DNA of 64,000 nucleotides from Propionispira raffinosivorans DSM 20765. Lineage in GTDB: Bacteria; Bacillota; Negativicutes; Selenomonadales; Selenomonadaceae. The DNA lies in assembly GCF_000381065.1 (NCBI RefSeq), contig NZ_KB905840.1, forward strand, positions 62,001-126,000, read 5' to 3'. The notes beneath the pieces were generated by a model, which ran no database searches, had not been told where the DNA came from, and worked only from the letters and a program-made list of their open reading frames with translations. Shown piece after piece: positions 25,648-33,692 of the stretch. Both the position numbers and the translations under genes were made by a program. Each line of letters opens with the position of its first letter. Position 1 is the stretch's first letter.

Positions 25648-25848
25648 TTATTTGTTTTTGCGTAAAGACGTAACGGTTTGACCACCGATACCCCAATTGT
25701 CGGTTTCTACTTCATCGATTACGACGACTGCTGTTTTTGGGTTTTTACCGAGTACATCAACAAGCAGCTGCGTAGCACCTTTGATCAATAACGCTTTTTG
25801 TTCTGGCGTAGCACCGTCTTTTGTTATTTTAATATTTATATAAGGCAT
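25648..25848 (-). CDS. 4-oxalocrotonate tautomerase family enzyme
   Basis: This 66-residue tautomerase begins MPYINIKITKDGATPEQK, where Pro2 becomes the N-terminal catalytic proline after Met removal. GKNPKTAVVVIDEVETDNW holds the usual downstream residues. It is of the DmpI/XylH type that forms small oligomers. The in-frame GTG at 25857 has slightly better ribosome-site spacing, but it would bury the catalytic Pro, so ATG 25848 is chosen. No aromatic-degradation genes are adjacent; the physiological substrate is unknown. Confidence 0.88.
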   Translation of the reverse strand: MPYINIKITKDGATPEQKALLIKGATQLLVDVLGKNPKTAVVVIDEVETDNWGIGGQTVTSLRKNK

Positions 25849-26003
25849 TTCTATCACAAACCTTTCCTCTATTGATTTTATTGAAGCTTTGAAGATATTA
25901 TATCACAAAATTTGAATATGAATAATCTTTTATTAATTAATATTTACTATCCATTATTTAGGGTTTATAATAATGGTAAAGCAACGAAGAGAGAGAAGGC
26001 ATT

Positions 26004-26699
26004 ATGATGAAAAAAATAGTTTTTATCAGACATGGCGAAAGTATTTGGAATATGAAGAATTTATTTACAGGCTGGACAGATGTTGACTTGAGTGATAAAG
26101 GTATCGCTGAAGCCAAACAGGCTGGAACAATCTTACAGAAAAATAATTTTTCGTTTGATATAGCATATACATCTTTTTTGAAAAGAGCAATTAAAACGCT
26201 ACATAATGTTTTGGAAACAATGGATTTATTGTGGATACCTGAATATAAAACATGGGTTCTTAATGAACGTCATTATGGGGGACTTCAAGGGCTTAATAAA
26301 GCTGAGACAGCTGAAAAATACGGAGATGCACAGGTACAGATTTGGCGCCGCAGCTATGATGTAGAACCACCTAACTTAACAGATGAAGCGGCAAAAGTGC
26401 AGGCAAATGATCCCAAATATAAAGCTCTCGCACCAGCGTTGTTGCCAACAACCGAAAATCTCAGAGAAACGGTGGCGAGGGTTGTACCTTTCTGGCAGGA
26501 AACGATTTTACCACAGCTTAAAGCAGATAAGAAAATTATCATTGCAGCGCATGGCAATAGCTTGCGAGCCTTGGTTAAATATATCGATCAGGTTTCTGAT
26601 GAAGAAATCGTGAAACTTAATATTCCAACGGGCGTTCCGCTGGTTTACGAATTTGATGATGATTTAAAACCATTGAAACATTATTATTTGGAACAATAA
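26004..26699 (+). CDS. gpmA: 2,3-bisphosphoglycerate-dependent phosphoglycerate mutase
   Basis: This glycolytic enzyme of 231 residues interconverts 3- and 2-phosphoglycerate. The phosphohistidine is His10 in [28 protein letters not shown] and [20 protein letters not shown] are classic dPGM blocks, and the second active His is in [18 protein letters not shown] 26004 and 26007 are adjacent alternatives. It is monocistronic, bounded by a terminator at 26714. Confidence 0.95.
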   Translation: MMKKIVFIRHGESIWNMKNLFTGWTDVDLSDKGIAEAKQAGTILQKNNFSFDIAYTSFLKRAIKTLHNVLETMDLLWIPEYKTWVLNERHYGGLQGLNKAETAEKYGDAQVQIWRRSYDVEPPNLTDEAAKVQANDPKYKALAPALLPTTENLRETVARVVPFWQETILPQLKADKKIIIAAHGNSLRALVKYIDQVSDEEIVKLNIPTGVPLVYEFDDDLKPLKHYYLEQ

Positions 26700-26713
26700 T
26701 TTGGTCATATGGA

Positions 26714-26766
26714 TAAGAGGTATAAGAGATGACAGGAAATCTGTTTTCTTTTATACCTCTTATTTT
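26714..26766 (+). terminator. Rho-independent terminator after gpmA
   Basis: AAGAGGTATAA and TTATACCTCTTA pair across a loop, followed by TTTTAG. Confidence 0.75.
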
Positions 26767-26799
26767 AGTTGGAGAATATTTCATATCATATTATTTGTG

Positions 26800-26828
26800 T
26801 TTACAAACTTGCTAAATGTGATTACAAT
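26800..26828 (+). promoter_or_regulatory. Promoter of the beta-glucoside operon
   Basis: TTTACA (26800-26805) and TACAAT (26823-26828) are 17 bases apart, about 60 bases before the GH1 start. Confidence 0.6.
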
Positions 26829-26888
26829 ATAGATATGGAAAAGAAAGAAAATTTCGTATATTTAAAAATTTACAGGAGGTTGATTCGA

Positions 26889-28262
26889 ATGGGAGTTTTT
26901 AAAAAAGATTTTTTATGGGGTGGCTCTGTTTCGGCAATGCAGACAGAAGGAGCTTGGGATGAAGATGGAAAAGGAAAATCGGTTTATGATATAAGAACAG
27001 AAGCGGCAGGGGTATCGGATTGGAAGGTAGCGATTGATACATATCATCGTTATGAAGAAGACAATGCTCTTTTGGCCGAACTGGGATTTAATTGTTACCG
27101 ATTTTCGATTTCATGGTCGCGAGTTTTTCCCGAGGGTAAAGGAACTATCAATGAACAAGGTTTGGCTTTTTATGATCGATTCATTGATGATTTATTGGCA
27201 CGCGGGATTGAACCGATGATTTGTCTGTACCATTTTGACATGCCGTTGAAGCTGGCTGAAGAGTACAATGGTTTTTTATCGAGGGAGGTCGCGGATTATT
27301 TTGCTGAATATGCGAAAGTTATTGTGGACCGTTATAAAGATAAAGTGAAATATTGGTTGACATTTAATGAGCAAAATATTTTTGGCATGGAACATGCATT
27401 TAAGATCAGTGGATGTCAATGTAAAGAAACCGAACGAAATTTATATCAGATCCAATATCATACTTTTTTGGCACATGCGAAGGTGGTCAATTATATTCAT
27501 GCTACGGCACCAGCGTGTAAAGTGGGCGGTATGATCGCCTATCAGCTTTTTTATCCGGCTACTTGTAAACCAGAAGATGTTTTTTTTGCGCATCAGGCAG
27601 ATGAACGATTTAATCAATTGTATTGGGAAGTATTTGCAAATGGGAAATATACAAAAAATATGCTGGCTTATTTTTCGGCAGAAAACTGCAAGCCTGAAAT
27701 GGCTGAGGCCGATTTGGCTGTTTTAGCCAAAAGCAAAAGTGATTTTTTATCCTTTAGTTATTATGCAAGCAAATGTATGAGCTTTGCCGCAGTTGATACA
27801 AGTAAACCCTTTTTTAGACAGGTTGAACAAGCGCATGTGGCCAATTCTTATTTGCTAGCGAATGCATGGAACTGGGAAATTGATCCATTGGGCTTTCGCC
27901 TGATTTTGGATAAAACATACCAACAATATAATTTGCCTTTATTTCCGATCGAAAATGGTATTGGTTGGGATGAGGTATGGGATGGAGCACAGCCAATTAA
28001 TGACTCGTACCGGGTCGATTATCACCGCAGTCATATTCAAGCCATGCAGCAAGCGATGGAGACCGATGGGGTGGATGTTCTAGGTTATCTCACCTGGGCA
28101 CCCATCGATATTTTGAGTTCACAAGGCGAAATGAAAAAAAGATATGGCTTTGTTTATGTAAATCGGGATGAACATGATTTGAAAGATTTAAGCCGCATCC
28201 GCAAACAGAGTTTTGCTTGGATGAAAAAAGTGACGACATCAAATGGATTGGATTTAGAATAA
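26889..28262 (+). CDS. GH1 6-phospho-beta-glucosidase
   Basis: This cytoplasmic (beta/alpha)8 glycosidase of 457 residues belongs to family GH1. The start KKDFLWGGSVSAMQTEGAW is typical of phospho-beta-glucosidases. The acid/base Glu161 is in YWLTFNEQN and the nucleophile Glu355 in FPIENGIGWDE. It sits directly upstream of a complete cellobiose-type PTS, so it most likely hydrolyses 6-phospho-beta-glucosides such as cellobiose 6-phosphate or arbutin phosphate. The start is ATG 26889 after AGGAGG, not the upstream ATG at 26769. Confidence 0.9.
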   Translation: MGVFKKDFLWGGSVSAMQTEGAWDEDGKGKSVYDIRTEAAGVSDWKVAIDTYHRYEEDNALLAELGFNCYRFSISWSRVFPEGKGTINEQGLAFYDRFIDDLLARGIEPMICLYHFDMPLKLAEEYNGFLSREVADYFAEYAKVIVDRYKDKVKYWLTFNEQNIFGMEHAFKISGCQCKETERNLYQIQYHTFLAHAKVVNYIHATAPACKVGGMIAYQLFYPATCKPEDVFFAHQADERFNQLYWEVFANGKYTKNMLAYFSAENCKPEMAEADLAVLAKSKSDFLSFSYYASKCMSFAAVDTSKPFFRQVEQAHVANSYLLANAWNWEIDPLGFRLILDKTYQQYNLPLFPIENGIGWDEVWDGAQPINDSYRVDYHRSHIQAMQQAMETDGVDVLGYLTWAPIDILSSQGEMKKRYGFVYVNRDEHDLKDLSRIRKQSFAWMKKVTTSNGLDLE

Positions 28263-28298
28263 CTTGGAGTCAAACGATAAGGCGTGGAGGGGATATTC

Positions 28299-29624
28299 AT
28301 GAAAGACGGATTTCTTGAACGGTTTAGTGTTTTTGCCCAAAAAATAGGTGCGCAGATTCATTTGCGAAGTCTACGGGATTCTTTTGCTACGATTATGCCG
28401 CTTTATATTTTGGCGGGGTTGGCGACATTACTCAATAATGTGTTTTTTACACCAGATGGGTTTTTAGCAAGTATCTTTTTAGCGAGTACGATCGAAAAAT
28501 GGCGGTTGTGGGGCAATTTGATTACGAATGGGACGCTCAATATATCAGCTGTTTTAGTTGCGGTGGCGTTAGCGTATCATCTATCCAGTAATCGTCGCGT
28601 GAAAAATCTCATCGCACCGATTATTGTGGCTGTTTCTTGCTTGATTGTTTTACTGCCAGCGCTGGATAGCGTGGTTGTACCAGGGACAAAAGATACTTTA
28701 ATGATATCCAATGTGATTCTTTTTTCTAAGATTGGTACAATGGGGATGTTTGCCGGAATTTTTGTGGGACTTTTTGCGACCGAGTTATTTTTGAAGCTTT
28801 CAAAAAATAAAAGATTGCAAATCAATATTGGACAAGGGGTACCACCGGCGGTAGGGCAGTCATTTAATATTATGATACCGGCATTTATCGTAATTGGGAG
28901 CTTCAGTTTTGTATCATTTATTTTGCAGGCATTTTTGGATACAAATTGCATTACCTTGATCAGTACTTTAATCCAAGAACCTTTAAAAACAATCAATACA
29001 AGTTTGCCAGGTTATATTCTGATTTATAGTTTTGGTAATTTTTTCTTTACCATGGGAATCCATCAAGCTGTAATTAATGGACCGCTGCTTGATCCTATTT
29101 TGTTATCGAATATCAGTGAAAATATGATTGCCTATTCCCAAGGAGCACCCATACCAAACATCATTAATTATTCATTTCAAAGTGTGTATGGTTTGACGGG
29201 CGGGACAGGCAACACGATTGGTTTATTAATTGCGATCTTTCTGTTTAGTAAATATAAAGTATATCGTGATATTGGTAAATTGGCACTGGCGCCGGGTTTG
29301 TTTAATATTAATGAGCCAGTTATTTTTGGTATCCCGATTGTCTTTAATATTTCGTTGATTATTCCATTCGTTTTATCACCAGCCATTTGTTTGATCATTG
29401 CTTACTTTGCCACAGCCTGGGGCTTTATCAGTCCTTGCGTGGTTTTAATTCCCTGGACAACACCACCGATCTTATCAGCTTTTTTGGCAACGGGTGGTGA
29501 CTGGCGGGCTGTTGTCTTGCAAATTCTGCTAATCAGCGGGACGGCTCTTTTTTATCTGCCATTTTTAAAAATGAGTGAACGAATCGTGAAAGTTGAAATG
29601 GAAGGAAAAGAGATCGGAAAATAA
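28299..29624 (+). CDS. celB: PTS lactose/cellobiose-family EIIC permease
   Basis: This membrane permease of about 441 residues is of the Lac (cellobiose/lichenan/diacetylchitobiose) EIIC type. SLRDSFATIMPLYILAGLAT near the start, MGIHQAVINGPLLDPIL in the middle and APGLFNINEPVIFGIPIVFN (with the NEP motif) are characteristic. ATG 28299 follows GGAGGGG with 6 bases of spacing. It works with the EIIB and EIIA encoded next; the substrate is inferred as a beta-glucoside from the GH1 gene. Confidence 0.9.
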   Translation: MKDGFLERFSVFAQKIGAQIHLRSLRDSFATIMPLYILAGLATLLNNVFFTPDGFLASIFLASTIEKWRLWGNLITNGTLNISAVLVAVALAYHLSSNRRVKNLIAPIIVAVSCLIVLLPALDSVVVPGTKDTLMISNVILFSKIGTMGMFAGIFVGLFATELFLKLSKNKRLQINIGQGVPPAVGQSFNIMIPAFIVIGSFSFVSFILQAFLDTNCITLISTLIQEPLKTINTSLPGYILIYSFGNFFFTMGIHQAVINGPLLDPILLSNISENMIAYSQGAPIPNIINYSFQSVYGLTGGTGNTIGLLIAIFLFSKYKVYRDIGKLALAPGLFNINEPVIFGIPIVFNISLIIPFVLSPAICLIIAYFATAWGFISPCVVLIPWTTPPILSAFLATGGDWRAVVLQILLISGTALFYLPFLKMSERIVKVEMEGKEIGK

Positions 29625-29663
29625 TGCGTTTTTAGATAAGAGTATAAAGAAAGGATGATGGTT

Positions 29664-29975
29664 ATGATTCGAATTTTATTAGCTTGTAATGCGGGGATGA
29701 GTACGAGTTTATTAGTGAAAAAAATGCAAGAAGCAGCAACGCAGCAACATATAGAAGCAGAAATATGGGCTGTGCCCGAGGCTGAATTATTTGACGAATG
29801 GGAACAGGCTGATTTTGTTTTGCTCGGACCGCAAATCGGTTATATGAAAGATGAAATTGAAGAGGTTATTCAAGGAAAAATACCAGTGCAGGTTATCGAT
29901 ATGAAAGATTATGGACGAATGGATGGCGCGAAAGTTTTGCTTACGGTTGTTGAGCAGTTAGGAAGTGCATCATGA
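29664..29975 (+). CDS. celA: PTS lactose/cellobiose-family EIIB component
   Basis: This 103-residue EIIB has the phosphocysteine Cys8 in IRILLACNAGMSTSLLVKKM and the LLGPQIGYM block, as in CelA. ATG 29664 is favoured over ATG 29655/29658, which overlap the AAAGGATG ribosome site. Its end overlaps the EIIA start by 4 bases. Confidence 0.92.
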   Translation: MIRILLACNAGMSTSLLVKKMQEAATQQHIEAEIWAVPEAELFDEWEQADFVLLGPQIGYMKDEIEEVIQGKIPVQVIDMKDYGRMDGAKVLLTVVEQLGSAS

Positions 29976-30322
29976 CAGGGAGCGAACAAGATTTATTTGA
30001 AATTTTGAGTAATGTGGGAGCTGCTAAAAGTGAATACATGAAGGCAATACAATCGGTGAAAAAACAAAATTTTAGTGAGGTAGAATCCTTATTTAAAACG
30101 GGAGATGAATATTTATTAGCTGCGCATAAGGTCCATACCAAAATGATTCAAGAAGAAGCGGGTGGCAGCGAACCGAAAATATCGTTGCTCTTAGTTCATG
30201 TGGAAGATCAGCTGATGGGGTGCGAATCAATTAAAATCATGGCAAAAGAATTTATTCATGTCTATGCACAACTACAAGATTTAAAGAAAGAACAGACAGT
30301 AATCTTAAATAAAATCACATAA
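29972..30322 (+). CDS. celC: PTS lactose/cellobiose-family EIIA component
   Basis: This 116-residue, helical, trimer-forming EIIA has the phosphorylated His76 in SLLLVHVEDQLMG. The start GSEQDLFEILSNVGAAKSEY is typical of CelC/LacF. It is coupled to celA by an ATGA overlap and completes the PTS of this operon. Confidence 0.92.
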   Translation: MTGSEQDLFEILSNVGAAKSEYMKAIQSVKKQNFSEVESLFKTGDEYLLAAHKVHTKMIQEEAGGSEPKISLLLVHVEDQLMGCESIKIMAKEFIHVYAQLQDLKKEQTVILNKIT

Positions 30323-30340
30323 AAGATGATATAATATAGG

Positions 30341-30366
30341 TGCTCTAAGGGATTGGAGCATCTTTA
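30341..30366 (+). terminator. Small terminator-like hairpin between celC and gntR
   Basis: GTGCTC and GAGCAT(C) pair and are followed by TTTATTG. The hairpin is weak and may only attenuate expression of the regulator downstream. Confidence 0.45.
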
Positions 30367-30386
30367 TTGTATAGGTGGGTTGTGAA

Positions 30387-31115
30387 ATGAAAACACAAAA
30401 TAGGAGTTATCGTGAAATTGCTGAAGTGATAAAAAAACGTATAGAAAATAATGAATATCCAACAAATGCTTTGATTCCAAAACAGGTGGCGTTAGCGGAG
30501 GAATTTTCAGTGAGTCGTACAACAATTGCCAAAGCACTGGATATTTTGATTTCAAGAGGTTTTTTATACACGCGGCGTGGTGCTGGCACGTTTGTAACGA
30601 AAAGCATGGTACTGTCCAAACAGGATTTTTATGTACAGGACCACATAGGTTTAACGAATCACTTTCCTGACGATACAGTTACAAGCAAGATTATTTTATT
30701 TGAAATTGTTTTTCCCGATGAAAAAGTTCAGAGTGCTTTAAACTTGAAAGCAGAGGTGCCTGTCTATAATATTATTCGCCTTCGGGTATTGAATAGTCAA
30801 AATTATATGCTTGAGCATACACGCATGCCGGTGCATTTGATAAGCGGACTTCATTCAGAAATTTTGCAAAAATCAATTTATAAGTATATCAAAGAAACAT
30901 TGAAGCTGACAATGAGTGGTGCTTGGCGCAAGATTTTTGCTGATAAACCGAATGAACAGGACAAAGAATATTTAGGCTGCACCGAAACAGATCCAGTGAT
31001 ACGAGTCGAGCAAATCGTTTGCTTGACAGATGGTGAACCCTTTGAATATTCAATTACGACACGTAAATACGATCAGGGCAGCTTTATTGTGATTGATCAA
31101 AAAAGTCGGTATTGA
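30387..31115 (+). CDS. GntR family regulator (HutC/UTRA type) of the beta-glucoside operon
   Basis: This 242-residue regulator has an N-terminal winged HTH (YPTNALIPKQVALAEEFSVS, then RTTIAKALDILISRGFLYTR and GAGTFV) and a C-terminal UTRA ligand domain (EHTRMPVHLI, EYLGCTETDPVIRVEQI). Members of this kind control beta-glucoside genes in response to a phosphorylated sugar. It is the last gene of the GH1-PTS group. The start is ATG 30387 after AGGTGGG. Confidence 0.9.
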   Translation: MKTQNRSYREIAEVIKKRIENNEYPTNALIPKQVALAEEFSVSRTTIAKALDILISRGFLYTRRGAGTFVTKSMVLSKQDFYVQDHIGLTNHFPDDTVTSKIILFEIVFPDEKVQSALNLKAEVPVYNIIRLRVLNSQNYMLEHTRMPVHLISGLHSEILQKSIYKYIKETLKLTMSGAWRKIFADKPNEQDKEYLGCTETDPVIRVEQIVCLTDGEPFEYSITTRKYDQGSFIVIDQKSRY

Positions 31116-31132
31116 CATTTTATAATATGGAT

Positions 31133-31181
31133 CATAAAAAAAGAGACTATTGCACAATTTTTATTTGCTGTGCAATAGTCC
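31133..31181. terminator. Bidirectional terminator hairpin
   Basis: GACTATTGCACA (31145-31156) pairs with TGTGCAATAGTC (31169-31180). On the minus strand it is followed by a T-run, fitting the flavoredoxin gene; on the plus strand a T-run comes later. Confidence 0.75.
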
Positions 31182-31245
31182 TTGTAAGTATGTTTTTTTT
31201 GTAGCTTTCATTTACAAAATCTACGCAAACGTTATTTTATAGGAA

Positions 31246-31821
31246 TTATTTGTCAAACAGTTTTTTCCCGAAAGAGAAAGCCTGCCCTAAATCTTGTCCA
31301 ATTGCATAATATTTACGTTCTGGTGGGCTGAATGTAAATGGATTGATTTTGCTTAACACGGGTAGACCATTATCGCCTAATACTGCTTCCTCGGCTTTTG
31401 CATCGACAATTTCACCGATGAACTGGGTGTGTAAGCCTAAATCGATCGTATGTACAAGCTTACATTCTAATACTAAGGAAAATTCTTTGATATAAGGTGC
31501 ATTGACCAAGTCACTTTTAACAGCTGTAAAACCAGTCGTGGCAAATTTGTCAAAGTTTTTTGCACTGGCAATTCCGACATAATCGGCAGCGGTCATTTGA
31601 TCCACCGATGGAATGTTAATCGTAAAAGCTTTTTGGTTGATAATATTATTGTAAGAGGCACGGATTTTTTGCAAAGATACTGCTACGCATGGTGGTACGG
31701 AACAACAAATTCCGCCCCAGGCAGCTGTCATAATATTGGGTTTACCTTGGTCGTCATAGGTTCCGACAACCCAAACGGGAGTTGGTAGTGCAAAAGTGTC
31801 TGCTCCTAAAGATTTTTTCAT
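31246..31821 (-). CDS. Flavin reductase-like (flavoredoxin) FMN-binding protein
   Basis: This 191-residue protein of the flavin-reductase-like fold (flavoredoxin/DIM6 group) is expected to bind FMN and shuttle electrons. PTPVWVVGTYDDQGKPNIMT, AAWGGICCSVPPCVAVSL and the block FTINIPSVDQMTAADYVG are characteristic. The start is ATG 31821 with AAAGGACG upstream. It follows a monooxygenase-like gene by 14 bases, probably in one ArsR-controlled operon, and may respond to quinone or oxidant stress. Confidence 0.87.
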   Translation of the reverse strand: MKKSLGADTFALPTPVWVVGTYDDQGKPNIMTAAWGGICCSVPPCVAVSLQKIRASYNNIINQKAFTINIPSVDQMTAADYVGIASAKNFDKFATTGFTAVKSDLVNAPYIKEFSLVLECKLVHTIDLGLHTQFIGEIVDAKAEEAVLGDNGLPVLSKINPFTFSPPERKYYAIGQDLGQAFSFGKKLFDK

Positions 31822-31835
31822 CAAGTCACGTCCTT

Positions 31836-32147
31836 TTAGCATTTTTTATAGATATTTACGTCTATTTCTGTTTGGGTAAGTAACGTCAATTTTGGGAAGA
31901 TTGTTGTAAAATGTTTGGAAGAACTATGCGTATCAAGCGCTTTTTGATCTTGCCATTCTTCAATAAAGGTAAGTATCGAGGGATTCTTTATATCTTCATA
32001 TAATGTATATGAAATATTTCCGGGTTCTTGCTGTGTTTGAGCGATTAAGTCAGCAGCATATTGTTTAAATGTGGCCCAGTCGATTTCATTTACACGGCAT
32101 TTTGTCACTATTTTGAGTGTGTTTATATTTTCATTACTAGCGGTCAT
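31836..32147 (-). CDS. Antibiotic biosynthesis monooxygenase (ABM/YgiN-type) domain protein
   Basis: This 103-residue ferredoxin-like alpha/beta barrel protein of the ABM family includes quinol monooxygenase YgiN and similar small cofactor-free enzymes. EPGNISYTLYEDIKNPSILT and FIEEWQDQKALDTHSSSKHF are the conserved core. ATG 32147 follows AGGAGGTGA. It is the first gene of a two-gene unit with the flavoredoxin, preceded by a perfect 13-base-arm operator at 32217-32248. The substrate may be a quinol or aromatic compound, which is inferred. Confidence 0.87.
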   Translation of the reverse strand: MTASNENINTLKIVTKCRVNEIDWATFKQYAADLIAQTQQEPGNISYTLYEDIKNPSILTFIEEWQDQKALDTHSSSKHFTTIFPKLTLLTQTEIDVNIYKKC

Positions 32148-32216
32148 AGAGTCACCTCCTCTCGTTGAGACTGCGTGCATTTTGCTAGTATTTTATCTTT
32201 TGCAATACATACAATA

Positions 32217-32251
32217 ATCTAAATATCTAGAAAAATAGATATTTAGATCAA
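32217..32251 (-). promoter_or_regulatory. ArsR operator and promoter of the ABM-flavoredoxin operon
   Basis: ATCTAAATATCTA (32217-32229) and TAGATATTTAGAT (32236-32248) form a perfect inverted repeat with a 6-base spacer. On the minus strand it lies between and over TTGATC (-35) and GATATT (-10, 18-base spacing). It shares the half-site TAGATAT with the operator in the ArsR gene's own promoter. Confidence 0.75.
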
Positions 32252-32275
32252 AAAATATAGCTGGAGCATTTCCAG
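32250..32275 (-). terminator. Rho-independent terminator of the ArsR gene
   Basis: On the minus strand, CTGGA / TCCAG with a 5-base loop is followed by CTATATTTTTTG, just after the arsR stop. The stem is short. Confidence 0.6.
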
Positions 32276-32282
32276 TATATTT

Positions 32283-32594
32283 TTATAGGTTATGTTTGAT
32301 GTAGGCAGCAAAGTCTTGAATTGTTTTTTCATTGCGGCGATAATAGGTCCACTGTCCAATTCGTTTCGATTCTAAAAGTCCGGCATTTTGCATCATCAAT
32401 AAATAACTAGATACGACAGATTGGGTCAAGCCAGTTTTTTCTTGGATACGACCGACACAAATGCCTCTGCTAAAGTCACTGTCATCCATCAAACAGCCCT
32501 GTGATCCGAAATTTGTAGTTGGTTTTTTTAGTAATTCTAAAATTTGACGACGACTTTCATTGGATAGGGCTTTAAATAATAATATAGTTTCCAT
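32283..32594 (-). CDS. ArsR family repressor, probably leaderless
   Basis: This 103-residue winged-helix repressor has FKALSNESRRQILELL and the recognition segment TGLTQSVVSSYLLMMQNAGL with a following wing. Two cysteines (34 and 46) on an inserted loop could sense thiol-reactive compounds, but no CxC metal site is evident. ATG 32594 is only 7 bases from a perfect -10 box, and no ribosome site is seen, so the mRNA may begin at the start codon. A palindromic operator lies between its -35 and -10, indicating autorepression. The same half-sites precede the neighbouring ABM-flavoredoxin operon. Confidence 0.87.
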   Translation of the reverse strand: METILLFKALSNESRRQILELLKKPTTNFGSQGCLMDDSDFSRGICVGRIQEKTGLTQSVVSSYLLMMQNAGLLESKRIGQWTYYRRNEKTIQDFAAYIKHNL

Positions 32595-32600
32595 CTTTTC

Positions 32601-32628
32601 ATTATATCTAAATTTCTAGATATGTCAA
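32601..32628 (-). promoter_or_regulatory. Promoter and operator of the ArsR gene
   Basis: On the minus strand, TTGACA (32628-32623) and TATAAT (32606-32601) are 16 bases apart. The palindrome ATATCTAAATTTCTAGATAT (32604-32623, one mismatched pair) fills the gap. Predicted transcription starts at or next to the ATG at 32594. Confidence 0.85.
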
Positions 32629-32867
32629 TACTTGCTTTTAATAGATGGATAAACGGAGCGATATTCTTTCATATGAATCATATTGAACAGGACTATTATC
32701 CTATTTTTATTTTTGATACAAATATAAAAGGAATTAATAAATACAAACAGAACAAATAACTATAGAGATTCTATTTATATTTTATGAGTATTTAGGAGGT
32801 GTGATAATAGTTTTTTACTGATCAATCAATTTTAAGAAATACTATAAATATGGAGATGACAACTTAT

Positions 32868-33647
32868 ATGAAATCATTAAATCGCGTTCTTGTTTTATTT
32901 ATTGGGTTATTATTTTTTAACACCGTGGTCAGTGCGCAGACATCAAATTCCTTATATCAAGTTTCGACAATTAATGCTGTGCTGCAAGGCGTCTATGATG
33001 GACAGATGAATATGAAAGAGTTAAAGCAGCATGGTAACTTTGGTATTGGTACCTTTGAAGGCTTAGATGGAGAAATGATTGCACTGGATGGGCAGTTCTA
33101 TCAAGTAAAATCTACAGGGAACGTTGTTTTAGTGTCGGATCAAGTCAAAACACCTTTTGCTGATGTTATGGATTTTAAACCTGAGAAAACGGCAGAAATT
33201 TCGGATGTTTTAACCTTTAATGAATTGGAAAAGGCATTGGATGGAATTATTCAAGATAAAAATTATATATATGCAATCCGTATTGATGGTGTGTTTAGCG
33301 GAACTACACGTAGTATTCCTGGTAAAACAAAACCGTATCCGTCTTTAACAGATGCAGCTAAAACACAGTCTGTGTTTGATATTCAAAATACAAAAGGTAC
33401 GATCGTTGGCTTTTTGTGTCCACAATATATTAATGGAATTAACGTAACCGGATATCATTTGCATTTTATTTCAGATGACCGCAAGAGTGGCGGGCACATC
33501 TTAAGTGGTGGAATAAAATCGGGGATCGTTAAAATTGAACGAATTACAGACTTTAGAATGATTTTACCGAATAGTGATGCTTTTCAACAGGCGGTTTTAA
33601 ATAAAGATTATAGTAAAGAACTGAATGGTGTTGAAAAATCGAAATAG
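32868..33647 (+). CDS. budA: Exported alpha-acetolactate decarboxylase
   Basis: This enzyme of about 259 residues converts alpha-acetolactate to acetoin and CO2. INAVLQGVYDGQMNMKELKQ with HGNFGIGTFEGLDGEM opens the mature domain. The zinc-binding His cluster is in GYHLHFISDDRKSGGH. A clear signal peptide (about residues 1-23 from ATG 32868, ending VVSAQ) predicts export, as in the Bacillus brevis enzyme. ATG 32850 is an alternative without a ribosome site. No acetolactate synthase gene is nearby. Removing acetolactate outside the cell could limit acidification or valine-pathway overflow; this is inference. Confidence 0.9.
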   Translation: MKSLNRVLVLFIGLLFFNTVVSAQTSNSLYQVSTINAVLQGVYDGQMNMKELKQHGNFGIGTFEGLDGEMIALDGQFYQVKSTGNVVLVSDQVKTPFADVMDFKPEKTAEISDVLTFNELEKALDGIIQDKNYIYAIRIDGVFSGTTRSIPGKTKPYPSLTDAAKTQSVFDIQNTKGTIVGFLCPQYINGINVTGYHLHFISDDRKSGGHILSGGIKSGIVKIERITDFRMILPNSDAFQQAVLNKDYSKELNGVEKSK

Positions 33648-33692
33648 ATTACAGTGCTTTTGGCACTATTGTTTAAATAGGGAGGCGTTTGA

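Noticed and set aside
33651-33670. Short hairpin (AGTGC / GGCACT) between budA and the chemoreceptor as a terminator
   Set aside because: The stem is only about 5-6 bp and the following sequence has no real T-run.
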